NCBI RefSeq assembly: GCF_030486405.1
Contig: NZ_CP129613.1
Coordinates: forward strand, 3,658,001-3,722,000
Reading direction: 5' to 3'
Length of the DNA: 64,000 nucleotides
Source of the DNA: Mycolicibacterium sp. HK-90
GTDB taxonomy: Bacteria > Actinomycetota > Actinomycetes > Mycobacteriales > Mycobacteriaceae
Part shown: piece by piece, positions 10,991 to 19,291 of the stretch
Position numbering within the stretch: the stretch's first letter is position 1
Layout of the letters: every line of letters begins with the position of its first letter
Translations under genes and position numbers: made by a program
Notes under the pieces: model-generated
The model's database searches: none
What the model saw: only the letters and a program-made list of their open reading frames with translations
Told to the model about the DNA's origin: nothing

Positions 10991-12298
10991 ATGACGACGC
11001 GAGGCGAGCCCACGTTGAACAGCCGGGCGTGGGACACCCTCCGGGAGGAGCGACTGTCCGAACTGGACAAGGCGCTGCCCGCCGCGGCCGACGGCCTGAC
11101 CGCCGCGGAATTCCTGGCCACCCGCCCCCGCCTGTCGGCATTCACCACTCCAGTGATGACGCTCGACGATTCGGCCATCGAGGACAACGTGGCCGCCATG
11201 GCCTCGTGGTGCACCGCCCACGGCGTCGAGCTGGCACCACACGGCAAGACCACCATGTCGCCGGTCCTGTGGGAACGTCAGTTGCGCAGCGGCTCATGGG
11301 GTATCACCCTCGCCACGCCCAGTCAGGTCCGCGTCGCCGTGAATTTCGGGGTGCGGCGGATTCAGCTCGCCAACGCGCTCGTCGACCCGACGGCGCTGCG
11401 TTGGCTGGCCGCGGAGATGCACGCCCGAGAAGACCTCGAGGTGCTCACTTGGGCAGACTCGGCGGAGACCGTGGATGCGATGGACGCGGCCCTCGCCGAC
11501 GTGGAGATGCCTCGGCGGATTCCGGTACTCATCGAACTCGGCGCAACGGGTGGCCGAACGGGCGCGCGTTCGGTGGACGACGCCATGGCGGTGGCCCGAC
11601 GGATCGCGGCCAGCGACTCTGTGCGTCCGGCCGGGGTCTCCGGCTACGAGGGAGCACTGGCGCACGACGCGTCCGGCCCGGCGCTGGAGCGGGTCAGGCA
11701 CTACCTCGAAGACATGGCCCGGCTGCACCGGCGCATCGAAGCCGAGGGACTCTACCCCGCCGACGCTGACGTGTACGTAACTGCCGGTGGCAGTGCGTAT
11801 TTCGACGTCGTAGCCGACGTGCTGGCCCCGCTGGCCGGCGATCGCACGCACGTCGTGGTTCGGGCCGGCGCCTACATCATCCACGACGACGGCTTCTACA
11901 CCGGGATCACGCCATTCGGTCGAAGCGACGAGCCGTTCCGACTGCGCTCCGCGATGCACACCTGGGCACGGGTGGTGTCACGCCCCGAGCCCGGTCTGGC
12001 ACTGCTGGACGCCGGCAAGCGGGACGTCCCGTTCGACGAGGGGCTGCCGACGCCGCAGCTGGTGGCCTCGCAACTCGGCGCACCCGCGCAGCCGATCACG
12101 GATGCCGAGATCGTGGCGGTCAACGACCAGCACGCGTTCCTGACCATCCCGCCCGATTCCGATATCCGGGTGGGTGATGTTGTGAGACTGGGCCTTTCCC
12201 ATCCCTGCACGGCATTCGACAAGTGGAGGTGGATCCCCGTCGTCGCGCCGGACGGAGCCGATCCCGTCGTCATCGACCTGATCCGCACGTTCTTCTGA
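10991..12298 (+). CDS. PLP-dependent D-amino-acid deaminase/aldolase (DSD/D-threonine aldolase fold)
   Basis: The protein has the fold-type III alanine racemase-like N-domain, with the PLP Lys in LAPHGKTT (Lys86). The C-terminal domain has the divalent-metal site typical of D-serine dehydratase and D-threonine aldolase (GLSHPCTAFDKW). Relatives remove ammonia from, or cleave, beta-hydroxy D-amino acids. With KDG kinase and KDPG aldolase partners, a plausible substrate is D-glucosaminate, a beta-hydroxy D-amino acid whose dehydration and deamination yields 2-keto-3-deoxygluconate. ATG 10991 is preferred because GGAGG lies 11 nt upstream; an in-frame ATG at 10973 would add six residues. It is the first gene of a four-gene operon. 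Confidence 0.85.
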   Translation: MTTRGEPTLNSRAWDTLREERLSELDKALPAAADGLTAAEFLATRPRLSAFTTPVMTLDDSAIEDNVAAMASWCTAHGVELAPHGKTTMSPVLWERQLRSGSWGITLATPSQVRVAVNFGVRRIQLANALVDPTALRWLAAEMHAREDLEVLTWADSAETVDAMDAALADVEMPRRIPVLIELGATGGRTGARSVDDAMAVARRIAASDSVRPAGVSGYEGALAHDASGPALERVRHYLEDMARLHRRIEAEGLYPADADVYVTAGGSAYFDVVADVLAPLAGDRTHVVVRAGAYIIHDDGFYTGITPFGRSDEPFRLRSAMHTWARVVSRPEPGLALLDAGKRDVPFDEGLPTPQLVASQLGAPAQPITDAEIVAVNDQHAFLTIPPDSDIRVGDVVRLGLSHPCTAFDKWRWIPVVAPDGADPVVIDLIRTFF

Positions 12299-12310
12299 TC
12301 CGGCATCCTG

Positions 12311-13918
12311 ATGCGCACCCTGATCCGCTCCGCGACCGTGATCGACGGCACCGAGACTCCCCGGTACGAGGCCGATGTACTGGTCGATGACGACCGCATC
12401 GCCGCCATCAACACCGAACCCGGAGACTCCCCCGCCGCCGACCGGGTGATCGATGCCGCCGGTCTCGTGCTCGCACCCGGATTCATCGACATGCACGCCC
12501 ATTCGGACCTGCAGATCCTGCTCAACCCGGTGCACCCGTCGCGCATCACGCAGGGCGTCACCACCGAGGTGCTCGGACAGGACGGGCTGTCGTACGCGCC
12601 GGTGACCTCCGATGTGCTCGCCGTCGTCCGCCGCAAGATCGCCGGCTGGAACACCGATCCGAGCGGTTTCGACTTCAACTGGCGCTCGGTCGCCGAGTAC
12701 CTGGATCGGCTCGACCGCGGGATCGCCACCAACGTGGCCTATCTCGTCCCCCACGGGGTGATCCGTGCCCTGGTCGTCGGCTGGGACGACACCCCGGCCA
12801 CCCCGGAGCAGATCACCGAGATGCAGTCCCTGGTGGCCCAATGCATGACCGAAGGCGCGGTCGGCCTGTCCGCCGGCTTGACGTACACGCCAGGGATGTA
12901 CGCCGACAACGACGAACTTCTCGCGCTGTGCCGAACGGTGGCCTCATACGGCGGCTACTTCTCCCCGCACCACCGGTCCTACGGTGCGGGCGCGCTGGAG
13001 GCCTACGCCGAGATGGTCGAGCTGGCCACCAGATCGGGCTGCGCACTGCACCTGGCGCACGCGACGCTCAACTTCGGCCCGAACAAGGGGCGGGCACACG
13101 AACTTCTGGCGATGCTCGAAACCGCGACCGCCGCCGGCGCCGACATCAGCCTCGACACCTACCCCTATCTGCCGGGGGCCACCACACTCTCGGCCATCCT
13201 GCCCAGTTGGGCCTCCGCCGGTAGCACCGAAGAAACCATGGCGCGACTCACCGATCCCGTTGCGCTGGCCAGGATCCGGGAGCACCTGGAGGTCAGCGGT
13301 TCCGACGGCTGCCACGGGGTGATCGCGGAATGGGACACCATCGAGATCAGCGGCGTCACCCATCCAGAGCTGGATCACTACGTGGGCCGGACCATCGCGC
13401 AGATCGCCGCAGAAGAGCGTCGCGATGCGTTCGACGTGTGCATCGACCTCCTGTTGCGCGACGAACTCGGCAGCGGGATCCTGCAGCACGTCGGCCACGA
13501 GGAGAACGTCCGGGCGATCATGCGGCACCCACGCCACACGGGTGGCAGCGACGGGCTGTTGGTCGGCTCGAAACCGCACCCTCGCGGCTGGGGAACATTC
13601 GCCAGATACCTGGGCCACTACTGCCGCGACCTCGGGCTGTTCTCACTCGAAGAGTGCGTCGGCCACTTGAGTGGTCGGGCGGCGACCAGGCTGCGGCTGG
13701 TCGATCGCGGGTACATCCGCCCCGGTTTCGCGGCCGACCTGGTGCTGTTCGATCCCGACACCGTCGACGATGCCGCGACCTATGACCGACCACGCACGGC
13801 TGCAACAGGATTCACACACGTGCTGGTACGCGGACAGTTCGCACTGGATGGTGGCGAGCTCACAGGTGTGACGGCTGGACGATCGCTGAGACGCGGCGCT
13901 GACGGAGGTGTGCAATGA
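12311..13918 (+). CDS. N-acyl-D-amino-acid deacylase family amidohydrolase
   Basis: This 535-residue amidohydrolase resembles D-aminoacylases. It has an N-terminal beta-sandwich segment, the metal motif HAHSD (62-66), GVTTEVLGQDG (the loop Cys of classic D-aminoacylase is not evident here), GLSAGLTYTPGMY, the HHRSYG and LHLAHA metal His regions, and late GSDGLLVG with the catalytic Asp. These enzymes remove acyl groups, usually acetyl, from N-acyl-D-amino acids. Located 12 bp after the deaminase and overlapping the aldolase by 4 nt, it could free an amino-sugar acid such as D-glucosaminate from its N-acetyl form. The family is clear; the substrate is inferred from context. Confidence 0.88.
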   Translation: MRTLIRSATVIDGTETPRYEADVLVDDDRIAAINTEPGDSPAADRVIDAAGLVLAPGFIDMHAHSDLQILLNPVHPSRITQGVTTEVLGQDGLSYAPVTSDVLAVVRRKIAGWNTDPSGFDFNWRSVAEYLDRLDRGIATNVAYLVPHGVIRALVVGWDDTPATPEQITEMQSLVAQCMTEGAVGLSAGLTYTPGMYADNDELLALCRTVASYGGYFSPHHRSYGAGALEAYAEMVELATRSGCALHLAHATLNFGPNKGRAHELLAMLETATAAGADISLDTYPYLPGATTLSAILPSWASAGSTEETMARLTDPVALARIREHLEVSGSDGCHGVIAEWDTIEISGVTHPELDHYVGRTIAQIAAEERRDAFDVCIDLLLRDELGSGILQHVGHEENVRAIMRHPRHTGGSDGLLVGSKPHPRGWGTFARYLGHYCRDLGLFSLEECVGHLSGRAATRLRLVDRGYIRPGFAADLVLFDPDTVDDAATYDRPRTAATGFTHVLVRGQFALDGGELTGVTAGRSLRRGADGGVQ

Positions 13919-14544
13919 CAGAGCTCGACGTGTTGCGGGCGGATCGCGTACTCAGCGTGGTCCGGGCCGAGACCATCCCCGACGCGGCCGATCTGTGCCA
14001 CGCGCTCGCGGCGGGCGGTATCCGCACGGTCGAGCTGACCTTCACCACCCCCGGGGTTCTCGATCATCTCCGGGCCTGCGCGGACTCGGTGTCCCAGGCC
14101 GGAATCGTCCTCGGTGTCGGCACCGTGATGACCGCCGATCAGGCCCGCGAGGCGATCGACGCCGGTGCGCGCTTCCTGGTCACGCCGGGTCTGCGCCCCG
14201 CGGTCGCCGACATCGCGACGTCCAGTGCGGTGCCGGTGTTCCTCGGCGCCCTCACCCCGACCGAAGTGGCTCAGGCAGTCGATCTCGGATCCGCCGCGGT
14301 GAAGATCTTCCCGGCCGGCAGCATGGGCCCCAAGTACCTGTCGGACCTGCACGGGCCGTACCCGGATGTCGAGCTGTTGCCGTCCGGCGGGATCAACGAG
14401 GGCAACGCCCGGTCTTATCTCGACGCGGGCGCCCTCGCGGTGTGCGCGGGTACCGGTGTGGTTCCACCGGCACAGGTCGCAGCCGGAAACTGGGATGAAA
14501 TCACCAACCGTGCACGCAGTTTCGTCGCCGCGCTGTCCAACTGA
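13915..14544 (+). CDS. eda: KDPG/KHG aldolase (2-keto-3-deoxy-6-phosphogluconate aldolase family)
   Basis: The 209-residue class I aldolase has the family catalytic Glu in GGIRTVELTFTTPG (Glu40) and the Schiff-base Lys in SAAVKIFPAGSMGP (Lys130). It also has GVGTVMTADQA and the phosphate-binding LLPSGGINEGNA. It should split 2-keto-3-deoxy-6-phosphogluconate into pyruvate and glyceraldehyde-3-phosphate. Its ATG overlaps the deacylase stop (ATGA), indicating tight co-expression. Together with the divergent PfkB kinase it makes the lower half of an Entner-Doudoroff-type sugar-acid route. A 2-keto-4-hydroxyglutarate activity is an alternative. Confidence 0.9.
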   Translation: MTELDVLRADRVLSVVRAETIPDAADLCHALAAGGIRTVELTFTTPGVLDHLRACADSVSQAGIVLGVGTVMTADQAREAIDAGARFLVTPGLRPAVADIATSSAVPVFLGALTPTEVAQAVDLGSAAVKIFPAGSMGPKYLSDLHGPYPDVELLPSGGINEGNARSYLDAGALAVCAGTGVVPPAQVAAGNWDEITNRARSFVAALSN

Positions 14545-14592
14545 AGTCATCCTCCGCCCACCCCTGGTCCTCACCCACGTCCTGGAGTATTC

Positions 14593-15984
14593 ATGACCTC
14601 GTTCGTGCACTGGCTGCAACACGACACGTCCGGGCTGTTGACGTTGGCCGCGGTATCCATTGCGGTGCTGTTGCTGTTGATCATCAAGCTCAAGCTCGAA
14701 CCGTTCATCGCCCTGATCGTGGTCAGCATCGCCGTCGCACTGATCGCGGGCATACCCGTCACCGATCTCGTCGGCACACCGGCCAAGGCCTCGGATTCCC
14801 TGCTGGAGAAGGGATTCGGGAGCATCCTCGGCCACATCACCGTGATCATCGGGCTCGGCACCGTGCTCGGGGCGATGCTCGAAAGGTCGGGCGGCGCCGA
14901 CGCGCTCACCACCCGGTTACTGAACCTGTTCGGCCCCAAGGGAGCTCCGCTGGCCATGGGGCTGACCGGTCTGGTGCTCGGCATCCCGATCTTTTTCGAC
15001 ATCGGAATCTTCATCCTGGCTCCCCTGGTGTACGTCGCGGCCAAGCGCGGCGGCAAATCGCTGGTGTTGTACGCGATGCCGATGCTCGCGGGCCTGTCGA
15101 TGACACACGCGTTCCTGCCGCCGCACCCCGGCCCCGTCGCCGCAGCCGGTCTGCTGCACGTCAGCCTGGGCTGGATCATCATCATGGGGCTGGCCTGCGG
15201 TATCCCGGCCTGGTTCGTCAGCGGTGTGGCGTGGGGATCCTGGATCGGCAAGCGGGTGCAGGTCGAGGTTCCCGACGAGTTCATCCCCGAGGAGGACGAG
15301 GCCGACACGGCCAATCCCCCGTCGATCGGGCTGATCGCCTTCATCATCCTGGCCCCGATGGCGCTGATCCTGGCCGCCACCGTCGCCGACGTGATGCTCG
15401 ACGGAGGCCGACTGCTGTCGATCCTCACCCTGATCGGCTCCCCGGCGGTCGCGTTGACCATCGCGGTGGTGCTCGCGCTGTACCTACTGGGAATCCGACG
15501 CGGTATCTCCACCACCGAGCTGGGCAAGATCAGCGCGGCATCGCTGCGCCCGGTCGGCATGATCCTGCTGGTGGTGGGCGCCGGCGCATTCTTCGGTGCG
15601 GTGTTGCGCGCCACCGGGATCGGCACCGCGCTCGCCGATTCGATGACGGCCATAGGTCTGCCGGTGATCCTGTCGGCCTACCTGATCAGCTGTGCGCTGC
15701 GGATCGCGCAGGGCTCGGCGACGGTGGCGATCGTGACGACGGCCGGGATCATCGAAGGGTCGATCACGGCCGGCAACTACAGCCCGGCGCAGATCGCCCT
15801 GATCGTGGTCGCGGTGTCGGCCGGGTCGATCATCGCCAGCCACGTCAACGACGGCGGATTCTGGATCGTGTCACGGTATTTCAACATGTCGGTGAAGGAC
15901 ACCCTCAAGACCTGGACCGTGCTGGAGACGATCCTGTCGGTGGTCGGGTTCGCGATGGCCGGCCTCATCTGGCTCGTGGTCTGA
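14593..15984 (+). CDS. GntP-family gluconate/sugar-acid:H+ symporter
   Basis: This 463-residue, very hydrophobic protein has about 12-14 membrane helices. It carries GntP-family motifs: GFGSILGHITVIIGLGTVLGA, GIPIFFDIGIFILAPL, the THAFLPPHPGP loop and ASHVNDGGFWIVSRYF. Family members import gluconate and related aldonates, or D-serine (DsdX), with protons. As the last gene of the deaminase-deacylase-aldolase operon it probably brings in the pathway substrate. A GGAG lies 7 nt before the ATG. The family includes transporters for both sugar acids and D-amino acids, consistent with an amino-sugar acid that is both. Confidence 0.92.
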   Translation: MTSFVHWLQHDTSGLLTLAAVSIAVLLLLIIKLKLEPFIALIVVSIAVALIAGIPVTDLVGTPAKASDSLLEKGFGSILGHITVIIGLGTVLGAMLERSGGADALTTRLLNLFGPKGAPLAMGLTGLVLGIPIFFDIGIFILAPLVYVAAKRGGKSLVLYAMPMLAGLSMTHAFLPPHPGPVAAAGLLHVSLGWIIIMGLACGIPAWFVSGVAWGSWIGKRVQVEVPDEFIPEEDEADTANPPSIGLIAFIILAPMALILAATVADVMLDGGRLLSILTLIGSPAVALTIAVVLALYLLGIRRGISTTELGKISAASLRPVGMILLVVGAGAFFGAVLRATGIGTALADSMTAIGLPVILSAYLISCALRIAQGSATVAIVTTAGIIEGSITAGNYSPAQIALIVVAVSAGSIIASHVNDGGFWIVSRYFNMSVKDTLKTWTVLETILSVVGFAMAGLIWLVV

Positions 15985-16000
15985 CCTCGCGAGGGTGAGC

Positions 16001-16471
16001 TCAGCCCTCGATCATCATCCGGCCCGGGTGGGCCTGCTGCCATCCGGCGATCGCGGCATCCCAGTCGGCACCGTCGAGCGCGGTGAGGGCGGCCGGGAAC
16101 AGACCGTCCTCTTCTTTGGCGATGTGCACGTAGAGCTCCTCGATCTCGGCGCGCACCCGTTTCTGGTCATCGGGATCGGCGAGGTCCGCCACCTCGAGAA
16201 AGGCGGCCAGTTCCCGGTGTTCGGCCACCAGCGGGTCGATGTGCTCGGCGTAGAGCGCGTCGGCGTGCATCACCGCGAAGAGCCCGTTCTCCTCGCCCTG
16301 CCAGTGGGAGCGCAGCTCGTCGAACATGGCCGCGAGGCGGCGACGGGCGGTGTCCAGTTCACCGCGGTCCAGGGCACGCACTGCTTCGCGGCCGTGGTCG
16401 ACGGCCCGCTCGTGCTCGGCGATGTAATCCCGCAACAGCGGCATGTCCCGGCACCCGCAGTATTGGCACAT
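16001..16471 (-). CDS. Hemerythrin HHE-domain protein
   Basis: The 156-residue protein is a four-helix hemerythrin-like domain. Likely di-iron ligands are His20 in the first helix, SHWQGEENGLF, EHIDPLVAEHREL and YVHIAKEEDGLFP. An N-terminal CQYCGC motif (residues 2-7) may bind metal or be redox-active. Mycobacterial HHE proteins have been linked to oxygen, NO or redox handling, but this one's role is not shown. It is convergent with gntP, with only 16 bp between the stops, and is not part of that operon. Confidence 0.88.
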   Translation of the reverse strand: MCQYCGCRDMPLLRDYIAEHERAVDHGREAVRALDRGELDTARRRLAAMFDELRSHWQGEENGLFAVMHADALYAEHIDPLVAEHRELAAFLEVADLADPDDQKRVRAEIEELYVHIAKEEDGLFPAALTALDGADWDAAIAGWQQAHPGRMMIEG

Positions 16472-16525
16472 GTCCCGACCTTAGACCGGTTGTGTGCCTC
16501 CACGTGTGAAGCAGGCGATGGGAGG

Positions 16526-17299
16526 CTAGCCGCCCCGGTGGGCCCGCGCGCTCTGATACAGGCAGATCGATGCCGCCGAGGCGATGTTGAGGCTTTCAGA
16601 GTGCCCGGGCATCGGGATGTGCACCCGGTGATCGGCTGCCGCGGCCAATTCGGTTGGCAGGCCGTGGGCTTCGGGGCCGAACAGCCAGGCCGTCGACGGC
16701 GCCAGGTCGACGTGATCGAGGCTCGTCTCGCCGTCGACCGTGGTGGCCAGCACCTGCAGCCCGGCCGCCTGCACCCGCGCGACGACGGCGGCCTCATCGG
16801 GCTCGCTGATCACCGGAAGCGAGAAGATGCTGCCGGCCGAGGCCCGCAGGCACTTGCTGTTGTACGGGTCGACGCTGTTGCCGGCCAGTACCACCGCGTC
16901 GGCACCCATCGCGTCGGCGGCACGGATCAACGTGCCGGCGTTGCCCGGTTCAGAAATCTGTACGGGCACCGCGATCAACCGCGGCGCAGCTGCCAGAACC
17001 TCGTCGAGGGAGACCTCCGGGAGTCGGCACACCGCCACCAGGCCGACCGGGGTGACGGTGTCCGACAACGCTTTTGCCGCGCGTTCGGTGACCAGTTGCA
17101 CCGGCGCGTCGGCCAGCAGCGCACCGAAGCGGTCGAGCGCGGCCTCGGTTACGAACACCTCGGAAACGAGTCCGCGCCGCAACGCGGCCTCGACGAGGTT
17201 GGGTCCCTCGGCAAGGAAGCGTGCGGCGCGGCGGCGCCCGGTGTGACGCTGGAGTTTGACCGCAGCGGCTACCCGGGCAGAACGCTCGGTGAGGGTCAG
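16526..17299 (-). CDS. tsnR: SpoU/TrmH-family RNA 2'-O-ribose methyltransferase
   Basis: The product is a SPOUT-class methyltransferase: an N-terminal L30e-like RNA-binding substrate domain ([20 protein letters not shown]) and the knotted C-terminal domain with [53 protein letters not shown] and [19 protein letters not shown], the AdoMet-binding SPOUT motifs. It lies directly after rplT as in M. tuberculosis (Rv1644). The frame has no ATG, GTG or TTG near the conserved N-terminus. The best start is CTG at 17299, which overlaps the rplT stop (CTGA) and sits 5 nt after GGAGAG, giving 257 residues, close to the family length. The target nucleotide is not known. Confidence 0.85.
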   Translation of the reverse strand: MTLTERSARVAAAVKLQRHTGRRRAARFLAEGPNLVEAALRRGLVSEVFVTEAALDRFGALLADAPVQLVTERAAKALSDTVTPVGLVAVCRLPEVSLDEVLAAAPRLIAVPVQISEPGNAGTLIRAADAMGADAVVLAGNSVDPYNSKCLRASAGSIFSLPVISEPDEAAVVARVQAAGLQVLATTVDGETSLDHVDLAPSTAWLFGPEAHGLPTELAAAADHRVHIPMPGHSESLNIASAASICLYQSARAHRGG

Positions 17300-17685
17300 G
17301 CGGCCTCTCCGGACGGCGCATTTACGTCTTCGGGGAGAGCGGCCTTGGCGACCTCGACCAGCGCGGTGAACGCGGCGGCGTCGCTGACGGCGATCTCGGC
17401 CAGGTTCTTGCGGTCCACCTCGACGCCGGCGGCCTTGAGGCCCTGGATCAGGCGGTTGTAGGTGATGTCGTTCGCGCGGGCCGCGGCGTTGATACGCGAG
17501 ATCCACAGCTTGCGGAACTCACCCTTGCGGGCGCGACGGTCACGGTAGGCGTAGGTCAGCGAATGCAGCTGCTGTTCCTTGGCCTTGCGGTACAGGCGGG
17601 ACCGCTGGCCCCGGTAGCCCTTCGAGGCCTTGAGTACGGTACGCCGCTTCTTCTGAGCGTTGAGTGCGCGCTTCACGCGTGCCAT
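17296..17685 (-). CDS. rplT: 50S ribosomal protein L20
   Basis: L20 is an early 23S rRNA assembly protein. The 129-residue product begins [15 protein letters not shown] and contains [35 protein letters not shown] and RINAAAR, all diagnostic. The C-terminus has a short acidic mycobacterial tail ([12 protein letters not shown]). It follows rpmI by 41 bp and its stop overlaps the likely start of tsnR. In some bacteria L20 autoregulates the infC operon by binding its leader; the structured leader here makes that worth testing. Confidence 0.98.
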   Translation of the reverse strand: MARVKRALNAQKKRRTVLKASKGYRGQRSRLYRKAKEQQLHSLTYAYRDRRARKGEFRKLWISRINAAARANDITYNRLIQGLKAAGVEVDRKNLAEIAVSDAAAFTALVEVAKAALPEDVNAPSGEAA

Positions 17686-17726
17686 GGGATGTTCCTATTC
17701 TCGTTCGGTACGGGGAGCGGCAGTTC

Positions 17727-17921
17727 TTAGCCGTTGAGCAACTTGTTGACACGCTTGGTGTCGTTGGCTGCCACCACGGTCCGGCCGTCGAGGCGGCGGG
17801 TGCGCTTGGAGGCCTTGTGCTCCAGCAGGTGGCGTCGGCCGGCCTTCTGGCGCACGATCTTGCCGGTCCCGGTCTTGCGGAAGCGCTTCGATGCTCCGCT
17901 GTGGGTCTTCGCCTTGGGCAT
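17727..17921 (-). CDS. rpmI: 50S ribosomal protein L35
   Basis: The 64-residue basic protein ([38 protein letters not shown]) is L35, a small 50S protein. It lies between infC and rplT in the universally conserved order infC-rpmI-rplT, with 23 bp after the infC stop. Length and sequence match the family throughout. Confidence 0.98.
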   Translation of the reverse strand: MPKAKTHSGASKRFRKTGTGKIVRQKAGRRHLLEHKASKRTRRLDGRTVVAANDTKRVNKLLNG

Positions 17922-17944
17922 GAATCCTCAGTTCTGTGTTGAAA

Positions 17945-18544
17945 CTAGCTCTGCGTAACGTCTGGTTCTTCTGGTGCGGCCTGCTGCCCACCCGGGCGCT
18001 CGGCCTGCTCCGCTGCCTTGGCGCGAGTCTTCGCGCCGCGGTGCGGTGCCAGCACCATCGTCATGTTGCGGCCGTCCTGCTTGGCTGACGTCTCGATGAA
18101 GCCGTACTCGGCCACATCGGCGCCCAACCGCTGCAACAACCGGTACCCGAGTTCGGGCCGGGACTGCTCACGTCCGCGGAACATGATGGTCACCTTGACC
18201 TTGGACCCGGCTTCGAGGAAGCGGACCACATGGCCCTTCTTCGTCTCGTAGTCGTGATCGTCGATCTTGGGACGCAGCTTCTGTTCCTTGACGACGGTCT
18301 GCTGCTGGTTCTTGCGAGACTCGCGCTCCTTGAGTGCCGTCTCGTACTTGAACTTGCCGTAGTCCATGATTTTGCAAACCGGCGGCTTGGCGCCTGGCGC
18401 AACTTCGACAAGGTCGAGATCGGCATCCGCGGCGACGCGGAGGGCGTCTTCGATGCGCACAATGCCTACCTGCTCGCCACCTGGTCCGATCAGGCGGACT
18501 TCTGGTACACGAATGCGCTCGTTGACGCGGGTCTCAGTGCTGAT
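17945..18544 (-). CDS. infC: Translation initiation factor IF-3
   Basis: IF-3 prevents subunit joining and proofreads start codons. From an ATC codon at 18544 the frame reads [19 protein letters not shown], the conserved IF-3 N-terminus. It continues with [20 protein letters not shown], the linker and the C-domain ([20 protein letters not shown]), and ends in a 30-residue Ala/Glu-rich actinobacterial tail (199 aa in all). An internal ATG or GTG start near 18460 would delete 28 conserved residues, so ATC is strongly preferred; GGAGG lies 5 nt upstream. Rare start codons are typical of infC because IF-3 discriminates against them, giving autoregulation. Confidence 0.95.
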   Translation of the reverse strand: MSTETRVNERIRVPEVRLIGPGGEQVGIVRIEDALRVAADADLDLVEVAPGAKPPVCKIMDYGKFKYETALKERESRKNQQQTVVKEQKLRPKIDDHDYETKKGHVVRFLEAGSKVKVTIMFRGREQSRPELGYRLLQRLGADVAEYGFIETSAKQDGRNMTMVLAPHRGAKTRAKAAEQAERPGGQQAAPEEPDVTQS

Positions 18545-18797
18545 GGGGCCTCCTATGTTGGGTCTGCCGAGGAGACCCCGCCCTACCGCACTGCTGCCCC
18601 GAAGAACAGAAAAGCCCTGCTCAAAGCAGGGCCCAATGCCGACCGATCACGGCTTGCGCCGCCTGCGCGTCCAGCTTCTGGATCGCAGAACCGGCGTCCG
18701 AGGACACCGGCGACCGGACCGCTGTACCTTGTGGCCAGCGGTGGGAGTGGGACTCCACTTACTGTCCCTGACGTATGCCGGGACGGTCGCGCACTAG
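18545..18797 (-). promoter_or_regulatory. Structured 5' leader of the infC-rpmI-rplT-tsnR operon
   Basis: About 245 nt separate the probable promoter from the ATC start. In transcript order I see: a 7-bp ACCGCTG/CAGCGGT hairpin; a 9-bp CCGGTGTCC/GGACGCCGG hairpin; a CTGCG/CGCAG stem enclosing TCCAG/CTGGA; an intrinsic terminator (18604-18632); and a GGGTCT/AGACCC hairpin just before the ribosome site. A CTCCT in that last loop could pair with the AGGAG of the Shine-Dalgarno site. This arrangement suggests attenuation plus translational control, possibly by L20 or IF-3. It is inferred only from complementarity. Confidence 0.55.
18604..18632 (-). terminator. Intrinsic terminator (attenuator) in the infC leader
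   Basis: On the minus strand an 8-bp GC-rich stem (GCCCTGCT/AGCAGGGC, loop TTG) is followed at once by TTTTCTGTT. No gene ends upstream on this strand, since the next gene is divergent, so the hairpin lies within the infC leader and probably acts as an attenuator. Confidence 0.75.
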
Positions 18798-18803
18798 AGT
18801 CTA
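18795..18803. promoter_or_regulatory. Overlapping divergent -10 boxes
   Basis: The plus-strand TAGAGT (18795-18800) and minus-strand TAGACT (18803-18798) share three base pairs in the near-palindrome CTAGAGTCTAG. They would serve the DUF1844 gene (ATG 18810) and the infC operon. Both cannot be occupied by polymerase at once, so the two promoters may compete. Confidence 0.5.
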
Positions 18804-18809
18804 GCAGCT

Positions 18810-19223
18810 ATGACCGATCCGACAGAAACGCCCGACGAGGCGACGCCGCAGGTCGCGAGCGATCCGGAGGCCCCCGCCGACTCAGGCGATCTGAACGGCC
18901 CCGCCGTTCGTGACCTCGCGGAGATTCCCGCGGTGGAAGTGATCACCCGGTCGGCGGTCATGTTGATGAGCGCCGCGGCCGAGAAGATCGGGCTCTCTGC
19001 CCCCGACCCCGAGGACAGCCCGCATCGCGATCTCGACGAGGCCCGCCGTCTGATCACCGCGCTGGCGGGCCTGGTGACAGCGTCTGCCGAATACCTCGGC
19101 CCGCACGCGGGACCGGTCCGCGACGGGCTCAAGAGCCTGCAGTTGGCATTCCGTGAAGCCAGCGCGGCGCCCGAGGAACCGGGCAAAGGACCGGGCGAGA
19201 AGTACACCGGCCCGGTCTGGTAG
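18810..19223 (+). CDS. DUF1844-domain protein
   Basis: The 137-residue protein has an acidic, disordered N-terminus (about 1-35), then a helical DUF1844 domain: [20 protein letters not shown] and [24 protein letters not shown]. The C-terminus is Pro/Gly-rich. The function of the domain is unknown; it is conserved next to infC in actinobacteria. The start is nearly leaderless relative to TAGAGT at 18795-18800. It is followed by lysX on the same strand, which has its own promoter-like sequence. Confidence 0.85.
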   Translation: MTDPTETPDEATPQVASDPEAPADSGDLNGPAVRDLAEIPAVEVITRSAVMLMSAAAEKIGLSAPDPEDSPHRDLDEARRLITALAGLVTASAEYLGPHAGPVRDGLKSLQLAFREASAAPEEPGKGPGEKYTGPVW

Positions 19224-19277
19224 CGGGTTTCGGCGACGTCCGTGCGCGCGCTCGACCCCAATTGGCGGTTGAGCGCC

Positions 19278-19291
19278 TATTCTCCGGGCGT
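19278..19291 (+). promoter_or_regulatory. Likely leaderless promoter of lysX
   Basis: TATTCT (19278-19283) is followed by 8 nt and then the ATG of lysX. The short gap implies little or no 5' untranslated region. Confidence 0.45.

Noticed and set aside
18759..18794. GTG-started 11-codon leader peptide in the infC leader
   Set aside because: The TAGACT -10 ends only 3 nt before the GTG, so transcription would probably begin inside it; no ribosome site exists.
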